Shown here: positions 33,384 through 44,069 of the stretch, piece after piece
Position numbering within the stretch: position 1 is the first letter of the stretch
Layout of the letters: each line of letters begins with the position of its first letter
NCBI RefSeq assembly: GCF_004296935.1
Contig: NZ_SCVH01000075.1
Location: 62,001-126,000, forward strand
From: Reyranella sp.
GTDB lineage: Bacteria; Pseudomonadota; Alphaproteobacteria; Reyranellales; Reyranellaceae
DNA: 64,000 bases
Reading direction: 5' to 3'
The notes under the pieces: model-generated
Told to the model about the DNA's origin: nothing
Seen by the model: the letters and a program-made list of their open reading frames with translations, nothing else
Databases searched by the model: none
Made by a program: the position numbers and the translations under genes

Positions 33384-34355
33384 CTACTCGAGCTTGACGT
33401 TGGCGGCCTTGATCACGGCGGCCCATTTCACGGCTTCGGCCTGCAGGAAGGTCGCGAGCTCGGCCGAGGTGCCGCCGCCTGCGATGCCACCGACCTTGGC
33501 ATAGGCCTCGATCACTTCCTTGGATTTGAGCGCCGCACTCGCCGCGTCAAAGATGCGCTTGCGGTGTTCCGGGCTCGCAGCCCCGGGCGAGACGAGCGCG
33601 TACCAGTTGTCGGAATTGACCTTGGGAAAGCCCAGTTCCTTCATCGACGGCACACCGGGCAGGAGCGGCGCGCGGCTGTCGGAGGTGACGGCCAACGCCG
33701 TCAGCGCGCCGGAGCGGATGTGCGACAGCAGCGCGGGCACGTCGAGGATCGTCATCTGCACCGTGCCGGCCAGCAGGTCGTTCACCGCCGGCGCCGCGCC
33801 GCGGTAGGGCACATGCAGGATGTCGGTGCCGGTCTCGCGCTTGAAGAGTTCGATGGCGAGATGGGTGATGCCGCCGGTGCCGGCCGAGGCGCAGGTGACT
33901 TTCCCGGGGTTGGCCTTGGCGTAGGCGATCAGGCCCTTGAGGTCGGTGATGCCGGTCTTGGCGTTGACCACCAGCACTTCCTGCACCCGCACCACCAGGA
34001 CGATGGGCGCGAGGTCCTTGGCCGGGTCGTAGGGCATCTTGGGCATCAGGCTCTGCATGATGGCGCCGGCGCTGGCGCTCATCAGGCCCATGACATGGGC
34101 GTCGCTGCCGGCCTTGGCAACGAAGTCGATACCGGTGACGCCGGCGGCGCCGCTCTTGTTCTCGACCAGCACCGGTTGGCCGAGGTGGGGCGACATGGCC
34201 TGTGCGAGATTGCGGCCGAAGATGTCGGCCGGCCCGCCGGCCGGGAACGGCACGACGAGGGTGAGCGGCTTGCTGGGAAAGGCCGGCTGTGCCCAGGCAT
34301 TGAATGCTGGAAGTGCTGCGAGGCCAGCGACGGCGCCGCGGCGGGTGATCGACAT
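33384..34355 (-). CDS. Bug/TctC-family substrate-binding protein
   Basis: A 323-residue orphan Bug receptor: FPSKPLTLVVPFPAGGPADIFGR, PVLVENKSGAAGVTGIDFVA, PYDPAKDLAPIVL, YRGAAPAVNDLLAGTVQMT, LLPGVPSMKELGF. The signal peptide has twin arginines (SITRRGAVAGLAALPA, ending AWAQ). It leads the minus-strand operon with the pseudo-hydrolase and HSL esterase, so the ligand may be an ester or the acid released from one. It diverges from the DUF3833 lipoprotein gene across 90 bases. Confidence 0.9.
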   Translation of the reverse strand: MSITRRGAVAGLAALPAFNAWAQPAFPSKPLTLVVPFPAGGPADIFGRNLAQAMSPHLGQPVLVENKSGAAGVTGIDFVAKAGSDAHVMGLMSASAGAIMQSLMPKMPYDPAKDLAPIVLVVRVQEVLVVNAKTGITDLKGLIAYAKANPGKVTCASAGTGGITHLAIELFKRETGTDILHVPYRGAAPAVNDLLAGTVQMTILDVPALLSHIRSGALTALAVTSDSRAPLLPGVPSMKELGFPKVNSDNWYALVSPGAASPEHRKRIFDAASAALKSKEVIEAYAKVGGIAGGGTSAELATFLQAEAVKWAAVIKAANVKLE

Positions 34356-34445
34356 TGTTTCCTCCGGATCTTTTGCCGAAGTTTGCGCGGTGCTTGCGCT
34401 GGCGACAAGGGATGATCCGGACGCCGCCGCTTGCGTACAAGGCGT

Positions 34446-34973
34446 ATGTCTACATCACATGTCGCCGCCCTCGGTCTTCTCGCTTCCCAGCTCGGTGCCT
34501 GCGCAGTACCACCCGACGTCCCGGCCGCCGCCGCGGCGCCAGCGCTGGTGCTGGAACAGTTCTTTCCCGGCCGCACGGTCGGCGAGGGCGTGTTCACCAA
34601 TAGCTGGACCGGTTCGGAACGGCGCTTCAGCGTCGTGATCGAGGGCTCCTGGGACGGCCGCACGCTGACGCTGGCCGAGGATTTCGCTTATGCGGACGGC
34701 GAAACGGACCGCAAGACCTGGCGGCTGGAGCGCACAAGCCCGGGCCTCTACGCCGGCACGCGCGAGGACGTCGTCGGCAAGGCGCGGGCCTGGACTGAGG
34801 GCAAGGTCGTGCGGCTGGAATATTCCGTCATGCTGGGCGGCTGGACCGTCGATTTTTCCGACGCGCTGGCGCTCAACGACGACGGCTCGCTGATCAATCG
34901 CGCGACCGTCGGCAAGTGGGGCCTCCGCGTCGGCCGCGTCGAACTCGTCCTGCGTCGCGTGGCTGGATCCTAG
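34446..34973 (+). CDS. DUF3833-family lipoprotein
   Basis: A 175-residue lipoprotein (signal VAALGLLASQLGAC, lipobox cysteine about residue 19). The mature chain is a single beta-barrel-like domain (FFPGRTVGEGVFTNSWTGSE, FSVVIEGSWDGRTLTLAEDF, YADGETDRKTWRLERTSPG). DUF3833 proteins are unstudied; the fold suggests lipid or small-molecule binding. The ATG at 34446 gives a compact signal. The stop overlaps the GST stop on the other strand by four bases (CTAG). Confidence 0.75.
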   Translation: MSTSHVAALGLLASQLGACAVPPDVPAAAAAPALVLEQFFPGRTVGEGVFTNSWTGSERRFSVVIEGSWDGRTLTLAEDFAYADGETDRKTWRLERTSPGLYAGTREDVVGKARAWTEGKVVRLEYSVMLGGWTVDFSDALALNDDGSLINRATVGKWGLRVGRVELVLRRVAGS

Positions 34974-35626
34974 AACTCGACGTCGAGCTCTTCCATTTCC
35001 TCCGGTTCGGCCTTGGCCGCCGCCGTCCATTCGAGCATGGCCGGAAACCTGAGCATCAGGTCACGGTAGGCGGCCGAGACGGGGTCGAGCTTCACGTCGT
35101 AGGTGGCGAAGCGCGAACAGACCGGGGCGTACATGGCGTCGGCGGTCGTGGGCTTGGTGCCGAAGAGATAGGGGCCGCCGTAGGTTTTCAGGCACTCCCG
35201 CCAGATCGCGGTGACCCGCTCGATGTCGGCCTGGGCGCCGGCCCACACCTTGAAGCCGTCGTGGCGCGCCTTGAGGTTCATCGGCAACGCCGAGCGGAGG
35301 TTGGCGAAGCCTGAATGCATTTCGCCGCAGATTGCCCGGCAATGGGCGCGCGCCACCGGATCGGCCGGCAGCAGGTTGGCTTGGGGTTTGATCTCGTTCA
35401 GATATTCGCCGATCGCCAGAGTATCCCAGACCTTGACCTGCCCATGTTCTAGGCAGGGCACCAGAAAGGACGGCGACAGCAGCAAAAGCTCGGCCCGGGT
35501 CGCCGGATCGTCGATCGGCGCCAGCCGCTCTGCGAAGTCGAGGCCGGCCATCCGGCAGAGAAGAAATCCGCGCAGCGACCAAGAGGAATAGTTCTTGCTA
35601 CTGACGGTGAGCGAAGCCTCGGCCAT
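34970..35626 (-). CDS. Glutathione S-transferase family protein
   Basis: A 218-residue cytosolic GST. The N-terminal thioredoxin-like half has SSKNYSSWSLRGFLLCRMAG, where a serine of the SxNYSSWSLR motif is the probable glutathione-activating residue, and the cis-proline in SFLVPCLE. The helical C-terminal half contains YLFGTKPTTADAMYAPVCSRF. It resembles the GST group with SKNYSSWSLRPW motifs, whose substrates are unknown. It is a single gene. Confidence 0.88.
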   Translation of the reverse strand: MAEASLTVSSKNYSSWSLRGFLLCRMAGLDFAERLAPIDDPATRAELLLLSPSFLVPCLEHGQVKVWDTLAIGEYLNEIKPQANLLPADPVARAHCRAICGEMHSGFANLRSALPMNLKARHDGFKVWAGAQADIERVTAIWRECLKTYGGPYLFGTKPTTADAMYAPVCSRFATYDVKLDPVSAAYRDLMLRFPAMLEWTAAAKAEPEEMEELDVEF

Positions 35627-35708
35627 TGGCGCTGACCCTCTCGATTCGGCGGGTTCTGTCGGTGTCTACAGGCGTTTCGTTGGAATGCAATTTCCGAGCC
35701 GGTCGCCC

Positions 35709-36920
35709 ATGTTGTATGCGCTCTACCAGTCTGCCGCCGACATGATGCTGCCGATGCGTGCCTGGGCCACGGCCACCGGGCAGACTCTGGCGGGGGGCGG
35801 AGAGGGAGCCCGCGAAAGCTGGCGAGCCGCCGGTGCGCTCTGCGAGATGGTGAGCCGGGCCACCCTCAGCCACCGCCGCCCCTCCTTCGGCATCGACGAA
35901 GTCACCGTCGGCAACAAAGTCGTGCCGGTGCAGGAGGAAGAGGTGCTCGCCACTCCCTTCGGCACCCTGCTGCGCTTCGCCAAGCCGGGCGTCCCGCCGC
36001 AGCCGCGCGTGCTGCTGGTGGCACCGCTTTCCGGCCATTTCGCGACCCTTCTGCGCGACACGGTGCGGGTCCTGCTGCCCGAGCATGACGTTCACATCAC
36101 CGACTGGGCCAATGCCCGCGACGTCGGCCTGTGGAACGGCCGCTTCGGCTTCGACGAATATGTCGAGCACCTGATCAAGTTCCTCGAGGCGATGGGGCCG
36201 GGCGCCCATGTCATCGCCGTGTGCCAGCCCTGCGTGCAGACGCTGGCGGCTGCGGCGATCATGGCCGAAGACGACAATCCGGCCCAGCCGCGCAGCATGA
36301 CCCTGATGGCGGGACCGATCGACACCCGCGTCAGCCCGACCAAGGTGAACGAGCTGGCGATGGGCAAGCCGATCAGCTGGTTCGAGCAGAACCTGATCGC
36401 GCGCGTGCCGCTGCGCTATCCCGGCGCGATGCGGCGCGTCTATCCCGGCTTCGTCCAGCTTACCGCCTTCATGAGCATGAATGCCGAGCGGCACATTAAG
36501 GCGCAGGTCGACCTCTACAAGCACCTGGCCAAGGGCGAGGTCGAACAGGCCGCCTCGATAAAAGCCTTCTACGATGAATACTTCGCGGTGCTCGATATGG
36601 CGGCGGAGTTCTACCTTGAGACCGTGCAGTGGGTGTTCCAGGAGCACCGGCTGGCCAAGGGCGAACTCGACTGGAAGGGACGGCGGGTCAATCCCAAGGC
36701 GATCCGGCGCACTGCCCTGTTCACGATCGAGGGCGAGCGCGACGACATCTGCGCCATCGGCCAGACCGTGGCCGCCCACGACCTCTGCTCCAGCCTGCGA
36801 CCCTACCGCAAGAAGCACTATATGCAGGCCGGCGTCGGCCATTACGGCGTGTTCAGCGGCCGGCGCTGGGCCAGCCAGATCTATCCCTTGGTGCGAAACA
36901 CGATCCTGGCCAACGAATAG
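35709..36920 (+). CDS. phaZ: Intracellular polyhydroxyalkanoate depolymerase
   Basis: A 403-residue intracellular PHB depolymerase, which breaks down stored polyhydroxybutyrate. The start [20 protein letters not shown] is typical. The active-site box is of the cysteine type seen in these enzymes ([10 protein letters not shown], Cys172/Cys175) rather than GxSx[13 protein letters not shown] and the late [17 protein letters not shown] are strongly conserved family blocks. The ATG at 35709 matches known N-termini; another ATG at 35685 is possible. No phaC or phaP is adjacent. The methylmalonyl-CoA mutase gene follows 38 bases later. Confidence 0.9.
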   Translation: MLYALYQSAADMMLPMRAWATATGQTLAGGGEGARESWRAAGALCEMVSRATLSHRRPSFGIDEVTVGNKVVPVQEEEVLATPFGTLLRFAKPGVPPQPRVLLVAPLSGHFATLLRDTVRVLLPEHDVHITDWANARDVGLWNGRFGFDEYVEHLIKFLEAMGPGAHVIAVCQPCVQTLAAAAIMAEDDNPAQPRSMTLMAGPIDTRVSPTKVNELAMGKPISWFEQNLIARVPLRYPGAMRRVYPGFVQLTAFMSMNAERHIKAQVDLYKHLAKGEVEQAASIKAFYDEYFAVLDMAAEFYLETVQWVFQEHRLAKGELDWKGRRVNPKAIRRTALFTIEGERDDICAIGQTVAAHDLCSSLRPYRKKHYMQAGVGHYGVFSGRRWASQIYPLVRNTILANE

Positions 36921-36958
36921 CGTCTTTTCTCGACCAAAATCCGCAGTACATTGTGGGT

Positions 36959-39115
36959 ATGGCTGACTTTCCGAAGAAGACCCTCGCCGAGTGGGAAAAG
37001 CTCGCTGCCAAGGAACTGCGCGACCGCCCCTTGAGCGACCTCACGTGGATGACGCCCGAAGGCATTCCGGTGAAGCCGCTCTATACGGCCGCCGACCTGG
37101 AGCAGCTTGAGACGCTGGGCTCGCTGCCGGGCTTCCCCCCCTTCACCCGGGGCCCGAAGGCCACGATGTATGCCGGCCGTCCGTGGACGGTCCGCCAGTA
37201 CGCCGGCTTCTCGACCGCCGAGGAGAGCAACAAGTTCTATCGCGCCAATCTCGCGGCCGGCCAGATGGGTCTCTCGGTGGCGTTCGATCTCGCGACGCAC
37301 CGCGGCTACGATTCGGACCATCCGCGCGTGGTCGGCGACGTCGGCAAGGCGGGCGTCGCAATCGATTCCGTCGAGGACATGAAGATCCTGTTCGACGGCA
37401 TTCCGCTCGACAAGATGAGCGTGTCGATGACCATGAACGGCGCCGTTCTGCCGGTGCTGGCGGGCTACATCGTGGCGGCCGAGGAGCAGGGCGTGCCGCA
37501 GGACAAGCTCTCCGGCACGATCCAGAACGACATCCTCAAGGAGTTTATGGTCCGGAACACCTACATCTACCCGCCCGGACCTTCGATGCGGATCGTGGCC
37601 GACATCATTGAGCACACGGCCAAGTACATGCCGAAGTTCAACTCGATCTCGATCTCCGGCTATCACATGCAGGAGGCGGGCTCGACGCTGGTCCAGGAGC
37701 TGGCGTTCACGCTGGCCGATGGGCTCGAGTACGTCCGTGCCGCCAAGGCCAAGGGTCTCGACATCGACGCCTTCGCGCCCCGGCTCTCGTTCTTCTTTTG
37801 CATCGGTATGAACTTCTTCATGGAAGTGGCCAAGCTCCGGGCCGCGCGCTTCCTGTGGGCCGAGCTGGTAAAACCGTTCGATCCCAAGAAGGCCGATTCG
37901 CTGTCGCTGCGCACCCACTGCCAGACCTCGGGCGTGTCGCTCACCGAGCAGGACCCCTACAACAACGTGATCCGCACCGCCTATGAGGCGATGGCGGCGG
38001 TGCTGGGCGGCACGCAGTCGCTGCACACCAATTCCTTCGACGAGGCGATCGCGCTGCCGACGCCGACGTCGTCGCGCATCGCGCGCAACACCCAGCTCAT
38101 CCTCCAGCACGAGACCGGCGTCACCAATGTCATCGACCCGCTGGCCGGCAGCTATTACGTCGAATCGCTGACGGCGAGCCTGATCGCCGAGGCGCGCAAG
38201 CTGATCGCCGAGGTCGAGGCGCTGGGCGGCATGACCAAGGCGGTCGAGGCCGGCATGCCCAAGATGCGCATCGAGGAAGCCTCGGCGCGTCGCCAGGCCC
38301 GCATCGACCGCGGCGAGGAAGTGATCGTGGGCGTGAACAAGTTCCAGCCCAAGGACGGCACGACGGTCGAGGTCATGGACATCGACAACGACGTGGTCCG
38401 CGAATCGCAGGTCACACGGCTCGACAATATCCGCAAGAGCCGCGATGAGGCCAAATGCGTGGCGGCTCTCAAGGCATTGGGCGATGCGGCGCGCACCGGC
38501 ACCGGCAATCTGCTCAGCCTGGCGATCGAAGCGACGCGCGCGCGCGCCACGGTGGGCGAGATCTCGTCGGCGCTCGAAGGCGTCTATGGCCGCTACCAGG
38601 CCACGGTGCGCTCGATCTCCGGCGTCTATGTCGGCGAATGGGAGGGCGATCAGGGACTCGACCGCATCCGCACCGACATTACGGCATTCGCCGAGGAGGA
38701 AGGCCGCCGGCCGCGTCTGATGGTGGTGAAGATGGGCCAGGATGGCCACGACCGCGGCGCCAAGGTGATCGCCACGGCCTTTGCCGATCTGGGCTTCGAC
38801 GTCGACATCGGCCCGTTGTTCCAGACGCCGCAGGAAGCGGCGCGCGCGGCGATCGAGAACGACGTCCATGTCATCGGCGTCTCGAGCCAGGCGGCGGGCC
38901 ACAAGACGCTGGTGCCTCAGCTGATCGAGGAGCTCGCCAAGCAGGGCGGCCCGGAAGTGATGGTGATTGTGGGCGGCGTCATCCCGGCCCAGGACTACGA
39001 CTTCCTGAAGAAGATCGGCGTGGCGGCGATCTACGGTCCTGGCACCAACATTCCCGCGGCCGCCGCCGAAATCCTCGGCATCCTGCGCCAGCGCAGCCAG
39101 AAGCGGGCCGCCTGA
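36959..39115 (+). CDS. Methylmalonyl-CoA mutase, single-chain type
   Basis: A 718-residue B12-dependent mutase that interconverts (R)-methylmalonyl-CoA and succinyl-CoA, closing propionyl-CoA breakdown. The TIM-barrel half has [50 protein letters not shown]. The C-terminal cobalamin domain has D595-G-H-D-R-G600 with the cobalt-ligating His597, and the GG of VIVGGVIP. Length and sequence fit the catalytically complete large chain (homodimer type). No small subunit is adjacent. The chaperone MeaB is about 4 kb downstream on the same strand. The start at 36959 gives the normal N-terminus. Confidence 0.95.
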   Translation: MADFPKKTLAEWEKLAAKELRDRPLSDLTWMTPEGIPVKPLYTAADLEQLETLGSLPGFPPFTRGPKATMYAGRPWTVRQYAGFSTAEESNKFYRANLAAGQMGLSVAFDLATHRGYDSDHPRVVGDVGKAGVAIDSVEDMKILFDGIPLDKMSVSMTMNGAVLPVLAGYIVAAEEQGVPQDKLSGTIQNDILKEFMVRNTYIYPPGPSMRIVADIIEHTAKYMPKFNSISISGYHMQEAGSTLVQELAFTLADGLEYVRAAKAKGLDIDAFAPRLSFFFCIGMNFFMEVAKLRAARFLWAELVKPFDPKKADSLSLRTHCQTSGVSLTEQDPYNNVIRTAYEAMAAVLGGTQSLHTNSFDEAIALPTPTSSRIARNTQLILQHETGVTNVIDPLAGSYYVESLTASLIAEARKLIAEVEALGGMTKAVEAGMPKMRIEEASARRQARIDRGEEVIVGVNKFQPKDGTTVEVMDIDNDVVRESQVTRLDNIRKSRDEAKCVAALKALGDAARTGTGNLLSLAIEATRARATVGEISSALEGVYGRYQATVRSISGVYVGEWEGDQGLDRIRTDITAFAEEEGRRPRLMVVKMGQDGHDRGAKVIATAFADLGFDVDIGPLFQTPQEAARAAIENDVHVIGVSSQAAGHKTLVPQLIEELAKQGGPEVMVIVGGVIPAQDYDFLKKIGVAAIYGPGTNIPAAAAEILGILRQRSQKRAA

Positions 39116-39116
39116 C

Positions 39117-39941
39117 CTAGCGCCGCATCGCCTGGCTTTCCTGCGGCGTTAGTGGGCGCTCGCGGAACCACAGCACCTTGCCGCGGATGGTGCCGAAGCC
39201 GGTATGAGCTTCGAGCCTCGCCGGGTAGCGCACCTGCGAATTGTCGAACCGCGCAAACCATACCTTCATCGGCTGCTCTCGCTTGGTCTCGGCCTCCTTC
39301 GGCGCGTCCTCGAACTCGCCGGCAACACGCTTGGTGTAGAGCTCGCACACCAGCAGATCACCTATCGCATTCGGCACGCCTGCCGCGGCAGGAGAGGTAG
39401 TGCCGACCTTGTGAATCAGGATGTCGATCCGTCGTTTGCCGTCGTTGGTCGGCACCGTGCGGTCGCACGCGGCATCGCCGGCGAAGCCGACAGTGAGCGC
39501 TGCCGACAGCGGGTCGAGCGAGCCGGTGCGCTGGTCGTCGGGGATCACGTGCTGCGGCGGCGGCTTCCACGCCGGATTGTGCTGCTCGCTCATGGTGCCG
39601 CCGCTACCGTATTGCGCGACCCAGGTGCGCGGCTTGTCACCCACGACAATCGACAGCGAACCAGCCGTCGGCTGTGCGCCCTGGGGTGAGAAGCCACCCC
39701 ATGCCCGGTTGCGCCCGTCGTAGTGCATCGTGACGGCCCGCAGCATCCCTTCCTTGAAGGTCCGGCTCTCGACATCGTAGCTCGCACCATCGAAGCGCGC
39801 GGTGACGTCGATGCGAAAGCCGGCGAAGCCGGCGAACGTGATCTCGTAGCCGATGTCGACCTGACGCGCTTCCTGGGAGAATGCTGCCGTCGGTACGCCC
39901 ACGCTCAAGGCAAACGCGATCAAGGCCCTACGAAAACTCAT
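39117..39941 (-). CDS. DUF3108 exported protein
   Basis: A 274-residue protein with a signal peptide (ALIAFALSVGVPTAAFSQ). The mature chain is a long beta-rich DUF3108 domain: VDIGYEITFAGFAGFRIDVTA, YDVESRTFKEGMLRAVTM, and a terminal FGTIRGKVLWFRERPL. Members are periplasmic or outer-membrane-associated with no fixed role. It converges on the mutase gene, with one base between the stops. Confidence 0.78.
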   Translation of the reverse strand: MSFRRALIAFALSVGVPTAAFSQEARQVDIGYEITFAGFAGFRIDVTARFDGASYDVESRTFKEGMLRAVTMHYDGRNRAWGGFSPQGAQPTAGSLSIVVGDKPRTWVAQYGSGGTMSEQHNPAWKPPPQHVIPDDQRTGSLDPLSAALTVGFAGDAACDRTVPTNDGKRRIDILIHKVGTTSPAAAGVPNAIGDLLVCELYTKRVAGEFEDAPKEAETKREQPMKVWFARFDNSQVRYPARLEAHTGFGTIRGKVLWFRERPLTPQESQAMRR

Positions 39942-40046
39942 GAAATCCCTCTCGACAAGGGGCTTACTTCAAGGTCACCGGCACGATAGAAGGCCGACGC
40001 CCTCTCCGCCAGACAACTCGTGCGCCAGAAAAGGCACTTTTCCTCA

Positions 40047-41915
40047 ATGTCACCTCCCGACTCCGACCGCGTTCCAAAGATAGGCGCCTCGCGCTCCTGG
40101 GCGGTGGTTGGCATCATGGCCCGGCATTTGTGGCCAAAGGGTGAAATTGGCCTGCGCAGCCGCGTCGTCGTGGCCATGGTGCTGCTTGTCCTGGCCAAAG
40201 TCACCAACGTCTATGTGCCGATCCTCTACAAGCACGCCGTGGACGCGCTGGGGGAACCCGCAGCCCAGGCCGTCGCGGTGCCGATCGCCCTGATCGTGGC
40301 CTACGGCGCCGCCCGCGTACTCGCCCAGGCCTTCGGTGAGGTCCGCGACGCCATTTTCGCGCCGGTGTCGCAGCGAGCGATTCGCAATCTCGCCCTGGAG
40401 GTGTTCCGGCATCTCCATGCACTGTCTCTGCGATACCATCTCGAACGCCAGACCGGCGGGCTCAGCCGCGTCATCGAGCGCGGCACCCAGGGCATGGAGT
40501 TCCTGATCCGCTTCACCACCTTCAACATCCTGCCGACCCTGTTCGAGATCGTCCTGGTCGGCGGCATCCTGTGGAGCCTCTACGACTGGCGCTTCATGGC
40601 CGTCACGCTGGGCGCCGTCACGGCCTACATCGTGTTCTCCGTCGTGCTTTCGGAATGGCGCATCAAGTTCGTGCGCCGCATGAACGCCGCCGACACCGAC
40701 GCCAACGCCAAGGCGATCGACAGCCTGCTGAACTACGAGACCGTGAAGTACTTCGGCAACGAGGATCACGAAGGGCACCGCTTCGACGTCGGCCGTCGGC
40801 GCTATGAGACGGCGGCGATCCGCTCCAGCCGCACCCTGTCGCTGCTCAACGTCGGCCAGGGCACCATCATCGCGCTCGGACTCGTTTCGGTGATGTCGAT
40901 GGCCGGGCATGGCGTGGTTCACGGGACGATGACACTCGGCGATTTCGTCGCGGTGAACGCCTTCCTGATCCAGCTCTATGTGCCGCTCAACATGCTGGGC
41001 TTCGCCTATCGCGAGATCAGGAGCGCGCTGGTGAACATGGAGAAGATGTTCGGCCTGCTCGATGTCGATGCCGAGATTGCCGACCGGCCCGGTGCGCCCG
41101 CGCTTGCCGTTGCGGGTGGCGAGATCGTGTTCGACCATGTCAACTTTCACTACGAGAAGGCCCGGCCGATCCTGCACGACGTGAGTTTCCGTGTGCCGGC
41201 CGGCAAGACCGTGGCGATCGTGGGCTCGAGCGGCGCCGGAAAATCGACGGTCTCGCGCATCCTCTTCCGCTTCTACGACGTGGCATCCGGCAGCGTGAAG
41301 ATCGACGGCCAGGACATCCGCGAGGTGCAGCAGGCCAGTCTGCGGGCGGCGATCGGCGTGGTGCCGCAGGATACCGTCCTGTTCAACGACACCATCTACT
41401 ACAACATCGCCTACGGCCGTCCGGATGCCAGCCGCGAGGAGGTCGAGCAGGCTGCCCGCCTGGCGCGGATCCATGACTTCATCGTGGCGTTGCCGCAAGG
41501 CTACGAAGCCACCGTCGGCGAGCGCGGTCTCAAGCTCTCGGGTGGCGAGAAGCAGCGTGTGGCGATCGCCCGCACCATCCTCAAGAACCCGCGGATCCTG
41601 CTGTTCGACGAGGCGACCAGCGCGCTCGACACCCGCACCGAGCAGGAGATCCAGCGCTCGCTGGAAGAGGTGAGCCGGGGACGCACCACGGTGGTGATCG
41701 CCCATCGGCTGTCGACTGTCATCAATGCCGACGAGATCGTGGTCCTCGACCGTGGCCGCGTCGTCGAACGTGGCCGTCATGGCGATCTGCTGGCCCTGGG
41801 CGGCCTCTATGCCGACATGTGGAGCCGGCAGCAGGAAGCCGCAGCCGAGGCCGAGCACAAGGTCGAGGAGCCGCCGTCCTTCCGCGCCGAGGGCCATCTG
41901 CGTGTCGCCGAGTAG
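40047..41915 (+). CDS. Atm1-type ABC exporter (fused permease-ATPase)
   Basis: A 622-residue half-transporter that works as a homodimer. Six membrane helices (about 35-330) include the signature region FNILPTLFEIVLVGGILW and SLLNYETVKYFGNEDHE, the latter a hallmark of the Atm1/HMT1 group (glutathione-linked export of metal or sulfur compounds). The ATPase has Walker A GSSGAGKST, signature LSGGEKQRVAIA, Walker B ILLFDEATSALD and H-loop IAHRLSTV. The ATG at 40047 is preferred over an upstream GTG at 40020. The stop lies inside the MFS gene's start, so the two are probably co-expressed. Confidence 0.92.
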   Translation: MSPPDSDRVPKIGASRSWAVVGIMARHLWPKGEIGLRSRVVVAMVLLVLAKVTNVYVPILYKHAVDALGEPAAQAVAVPIALIVAYGAARVLAQAFGEVRDAIFAPVSQRAIRNLALEVFRHLHALSLRYHLERQTGGLSRVIERGTQGMEFLIRFTTFNILPTLFEIVLVGGILWSLYDWRFMAVTLGAVTAYIVFSVVLSEWRIKFVRRMNAADTDANAKAIDSLLNYETVKYFGNEDHEGHRFDVGRRRYETAAIRSSRTLSLLNVGQGTIIALGLVSVMSMAGHGVVHGTMTLGDFVAVNAFLIQLYVPLNMLGFAYREIRSALVNMEKMFGLLDVDAEIADRPGAPALAVAGGEIVFDHVNFHYEKARPILHDVSFRVPAGKTVAIVGSSGAGKSTVSRILFRFYDVASGSVKIDGQDIREVQQASLRAAIGVVPQDTVLFNDTIYYNIAYGRPDASREEVEQAARLARIHDFIVALPQGYEATVGERGLKLSGGEKQRVAIARTILKNPRILLFDEATSALDTRTEQEIQRSLEEVSRGRTTVVIAHRLSTVINADEIVVLDRGRVVERGRHGDLLALGGLYADMWSRQQEAAAEAEHKVEEPPSFRAEGHLRVAE

Positions 41916-43056
41916 CGCCGCGGAAAATCCCTGGCGCGCGCTGCTGCCGGTCTTCCTCGCCTGTGCCGCCATCGGACTGCAGGCGGGCGTCGCCCTGCCG
42001 CTGGTGCCGCTGGCGCTGGAACAGCAGGGCGCGGACAAGTTCACCATCGGGGTCATTGCCGCCGCCTGGGGCATCGGCATGCTGGCCTTCGGCACGCGCA
42101 TTCCGCAGATGGCGGCGCGCTTCGGTGCTGTCCCGCTCATTGTCGTTTCCGTCGTGGCGGGCTCGGCCGTCACGGTCGCCTACACGCTCACCAGCAGCCC
42201 GGTGGTGTGGTTCGTGCTCAGCCTCCTGCACGGCATAACCGGCGGCGTGCCGTGGGTGGTGAGCGAGATCTGGATGAACGTCGTCGTCGAGGAGAAACGG
42301 CGTGGCCGCGTCATGGGCCTCTACGCGATGCTGGTGGCGCTCGGCCTGGCGCTGGGCCCATTGGTGCTGCAGGTGACGGGCGTTTATGGCCCGGCGCCGT
42401 TCCTGACCTGCGCGGCGCTGGCCTTGCTGGTGGCGGTGCCGTTGCTGCCCTACTGGAAGACCGCACCGGTGATCGAGCACACGGCCGACAGCGGATTCGC
42501 AATCGTCGTGAAGGCGGTTCCGCTTGCCATGTTCGCGGGTTTCGTCTGCGGCCTGGGCGAGCAGGTCGCGTTCAGCTTCCTGCCGGTCTACGCGGTCGGC
42601 GCCGGCGTTTCAGCCGAGACCGGCGCGCTCTGGCTCTCGGCCTTCGTGCTGGGCAACGTGATCCTGCAGTGGCCGATCGGCTGGATGGCCGACCACTATG
42701 ACCGCCGCTCCGTGCTGGCCGGCTGCACCCTGGCCAGTGCCGTTCTCGTCGGGTTGCTGCCGATGGTGCCGGCGCAGTCGCCGGCGGTGATCGGCGTCGT
42801 GCTGCTGTGGGGCGGCATTTCCTTTGCCATCTATCCGGTCGGGTTGGCGTTGCTCGGTCAGCGCTTCAATGGCGGCGACATCGCCCGTGCCAACACCGCC
42901 TTCAGCATGCTCTATATCCTGGGCGGCCTCGTCGGCCGTCCGCTCGCGGGGGCGGCGATGGATGCGGTCGGCGATCCCGGCCTCGGCTGGACGCTCGCCG
43001 TCTTCTATTTCGCCGCGACCGTGGCCGCCTTGCTGGCGCTCCGCCGCGGCGGCTGA
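41902..43056 (+). CDS. Major facilitator superfamily transporter
   Basis: A 384-residue MFS permease with about 12 hydrophobic helices. The first half has LLPVFLACAAIGLQAGVALPLVPL and a GTRIPQMAARFG loop between helices 2 and 3; the second has GWMADHYDRRSVLAG, the repeated MFS loop motif. It resembles the UMF/YcaD-like group. Translation starts at a GTG (41902) inside the end of the ABC exporter gene, overlapping by 14 bases. Substrate unknown. Confidence 0.85.
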   Translation: MSPSSAAENPWRALLPVFLACAAIGLQAGVALPLVPLALEQQGADKFTIGVIAAAWGIGMLAFGTRIPQMAARFGAVPLIVVSVVAGSAVTVAYTLTSSPVVWFVLSLLHGITGGVPWVVSEIWMNVVVEEKRRGRVMGLYAMLVALGLALGPLVLQVTGVYGPAPFLTCAALALLVAVPLLPYWKTAPVIEHTADSGFAIVVKAVPLAMFAGFVCGLGEQVAFSFLPVYAVGAGVSAETGALWLSAFVLGNVILQWPIGWMADHYDRRSVLAGCTLASAVLVGLLPMVPAQSPAVIGVVLLWGGISFAIYPVGLALLGQRFNGGDIARANTAFSMLYILGGLVGRPLAGAAMDAVGDPGLGWTLAVFYFAATVAALLALRRGG

Positions 43057-43070
43057 TAATTCTGCGGACA

Positions 43071-44069
43071 ATGAGCGCCACGGCCGCCAAGACGGAAAAG
43101 TCAGTCGATCCGCTCCTCGCGCCCCTGCTGGCCGGGGACCGGCGCGCGCTGGCCCAGGCGATCACCCTCATCGAATCGACGCGCGGCGACCATCGCGAGC
43201 GTGCCGACGCGCTCCTGGCGGCGGTGCTGCCGCACAGCGGCAAGTCGGTGCGGCTCGGCATCACGGGTGTTCCAGGCGTCGGCAAGTCGACCCTGATCGA
43301 GCGCTTCGGGCTTTCCCTGCTGGAGCGCGGCCGGTCGCTGGCGGTGCTGGCGATCGATCCGTCTTCGAAGCGCGGTGGCGGTTCGATCCTGGGCGACAAG
43401 ACACGCATGGAAGAACTGTCGCGTCGGTCCTCGGCCTTCATCCGGCCCTCGCCGGCGGGCGCCACCCTGGGCGGCGTCGCGCGGCGCACGCGCGAGGCGA
43501 TGCTGCTGGTCGAGGCGGCGGGCTTCGATACCGTGATCGTCGAGACGGTGGGCGTGGGCCAGTCCGAGACGGCCGTGTCCGACATGGTCGACATGTTCGT
43601 CGTCCTGCTGCTGCCGGGCGGCGGTGACGACCTGCAGGGCATCAAGCGCGGCGTCATCGAACTGGCCGACCTGATCGTGGTCAACAAAGCCGACGGCGAC
43701 CTCAAGACGACGGCGAAGCGGTCGGCCGCCGACTATCAGCACGCGCTGCGCATGTTGCGCTCGCCGACCATCGGCTGGACCCCTGAAGTCCAAATCTGCT
43801 CGGCGCAGACCGGCGAGGGCGTGATCGAGATCTGGCAGACCGTCGAGCGCTTCGTCGCGGCGGTTGGCGAGAAGGGCATCGCCCGCCGCCGTGCCGAACA
43901 GGCGCGCGCCTGGATGTGGAGCGAGGTCGGAGAGACCCTGCTGGCCGAACTGCGCCGCCACCCCGAGGTGAGGCGCCTGGTGGGGGGCCTGGAGCGCGAG
44001 GTCGAGGCCGGCCGGGCGACACCTGCCGTGGCGGCCCGGCGGATGCTAGAAGCCTTTCATGGGCGCTAA
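43071..44069 (+). CDS. meaB: Methylmalonyl-CoA mutase-associated GTPase MeaB
   Basis: A 332-residue G3E GTPase that gates cobalamin delivery to methylmalonyl-CoA mutase and protects it. Walker A is GVPGVGKST, then the base-binding VVNKADGD, and the switch regions are [19 protein letters not shown] and ETVGVGQSE. The C-terminal dimerisation arm is present ([19 protein letters not shown]). The partner mutase is at 36959-39115. The gene follows the MFS gene by 14 bases and overlaps the next gene by 11, so it belongs to a run of + strand genes from 40047 to 44541. Confidence 0.93.
   Translation: MSATAAKTEKSVDPLLAPLLAGDRRALAQAITLIESTRGDHRERADALLAAVLPHSGKSVRLGITGVPGVGKSTLIERFGLSLLERGRSLAVLAIDPSSKRGGGSILGDKTRMEELSRRSSAFIRPSPAGATLGGVARRTREAMLLVEAAGFDTVIVETVGVGQSETAVSDMVDMFVVLLLPGGGDDLQGIKRGVIELADLIVVNKADGDLKTTAKRSAADYQHALRMLRSPTIGWTPEVQICSAQTGEGVIEIWQTVERFVAAVGEKGIARRRAEQARAWMWSEVGETLLAELRRHPEVRRLVGGLEREVEAGRATPAVAARRMLEAFHGR

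Noticed and set aside
31701..34415. A 904-codon + strand open frame
   Set aside because: It is antisense to the esterase, pseudo-hydrolase and Bug genes, which have clear motifs. Its translation is rich in Arg, Gly, His and Asp without domains, as expected from high-GC third positions.
40050..42173. A 707-codon minus-strand open frame
   Set aside because: It is antisense to the Atm1-type exporter, which carries all ABC motifs.
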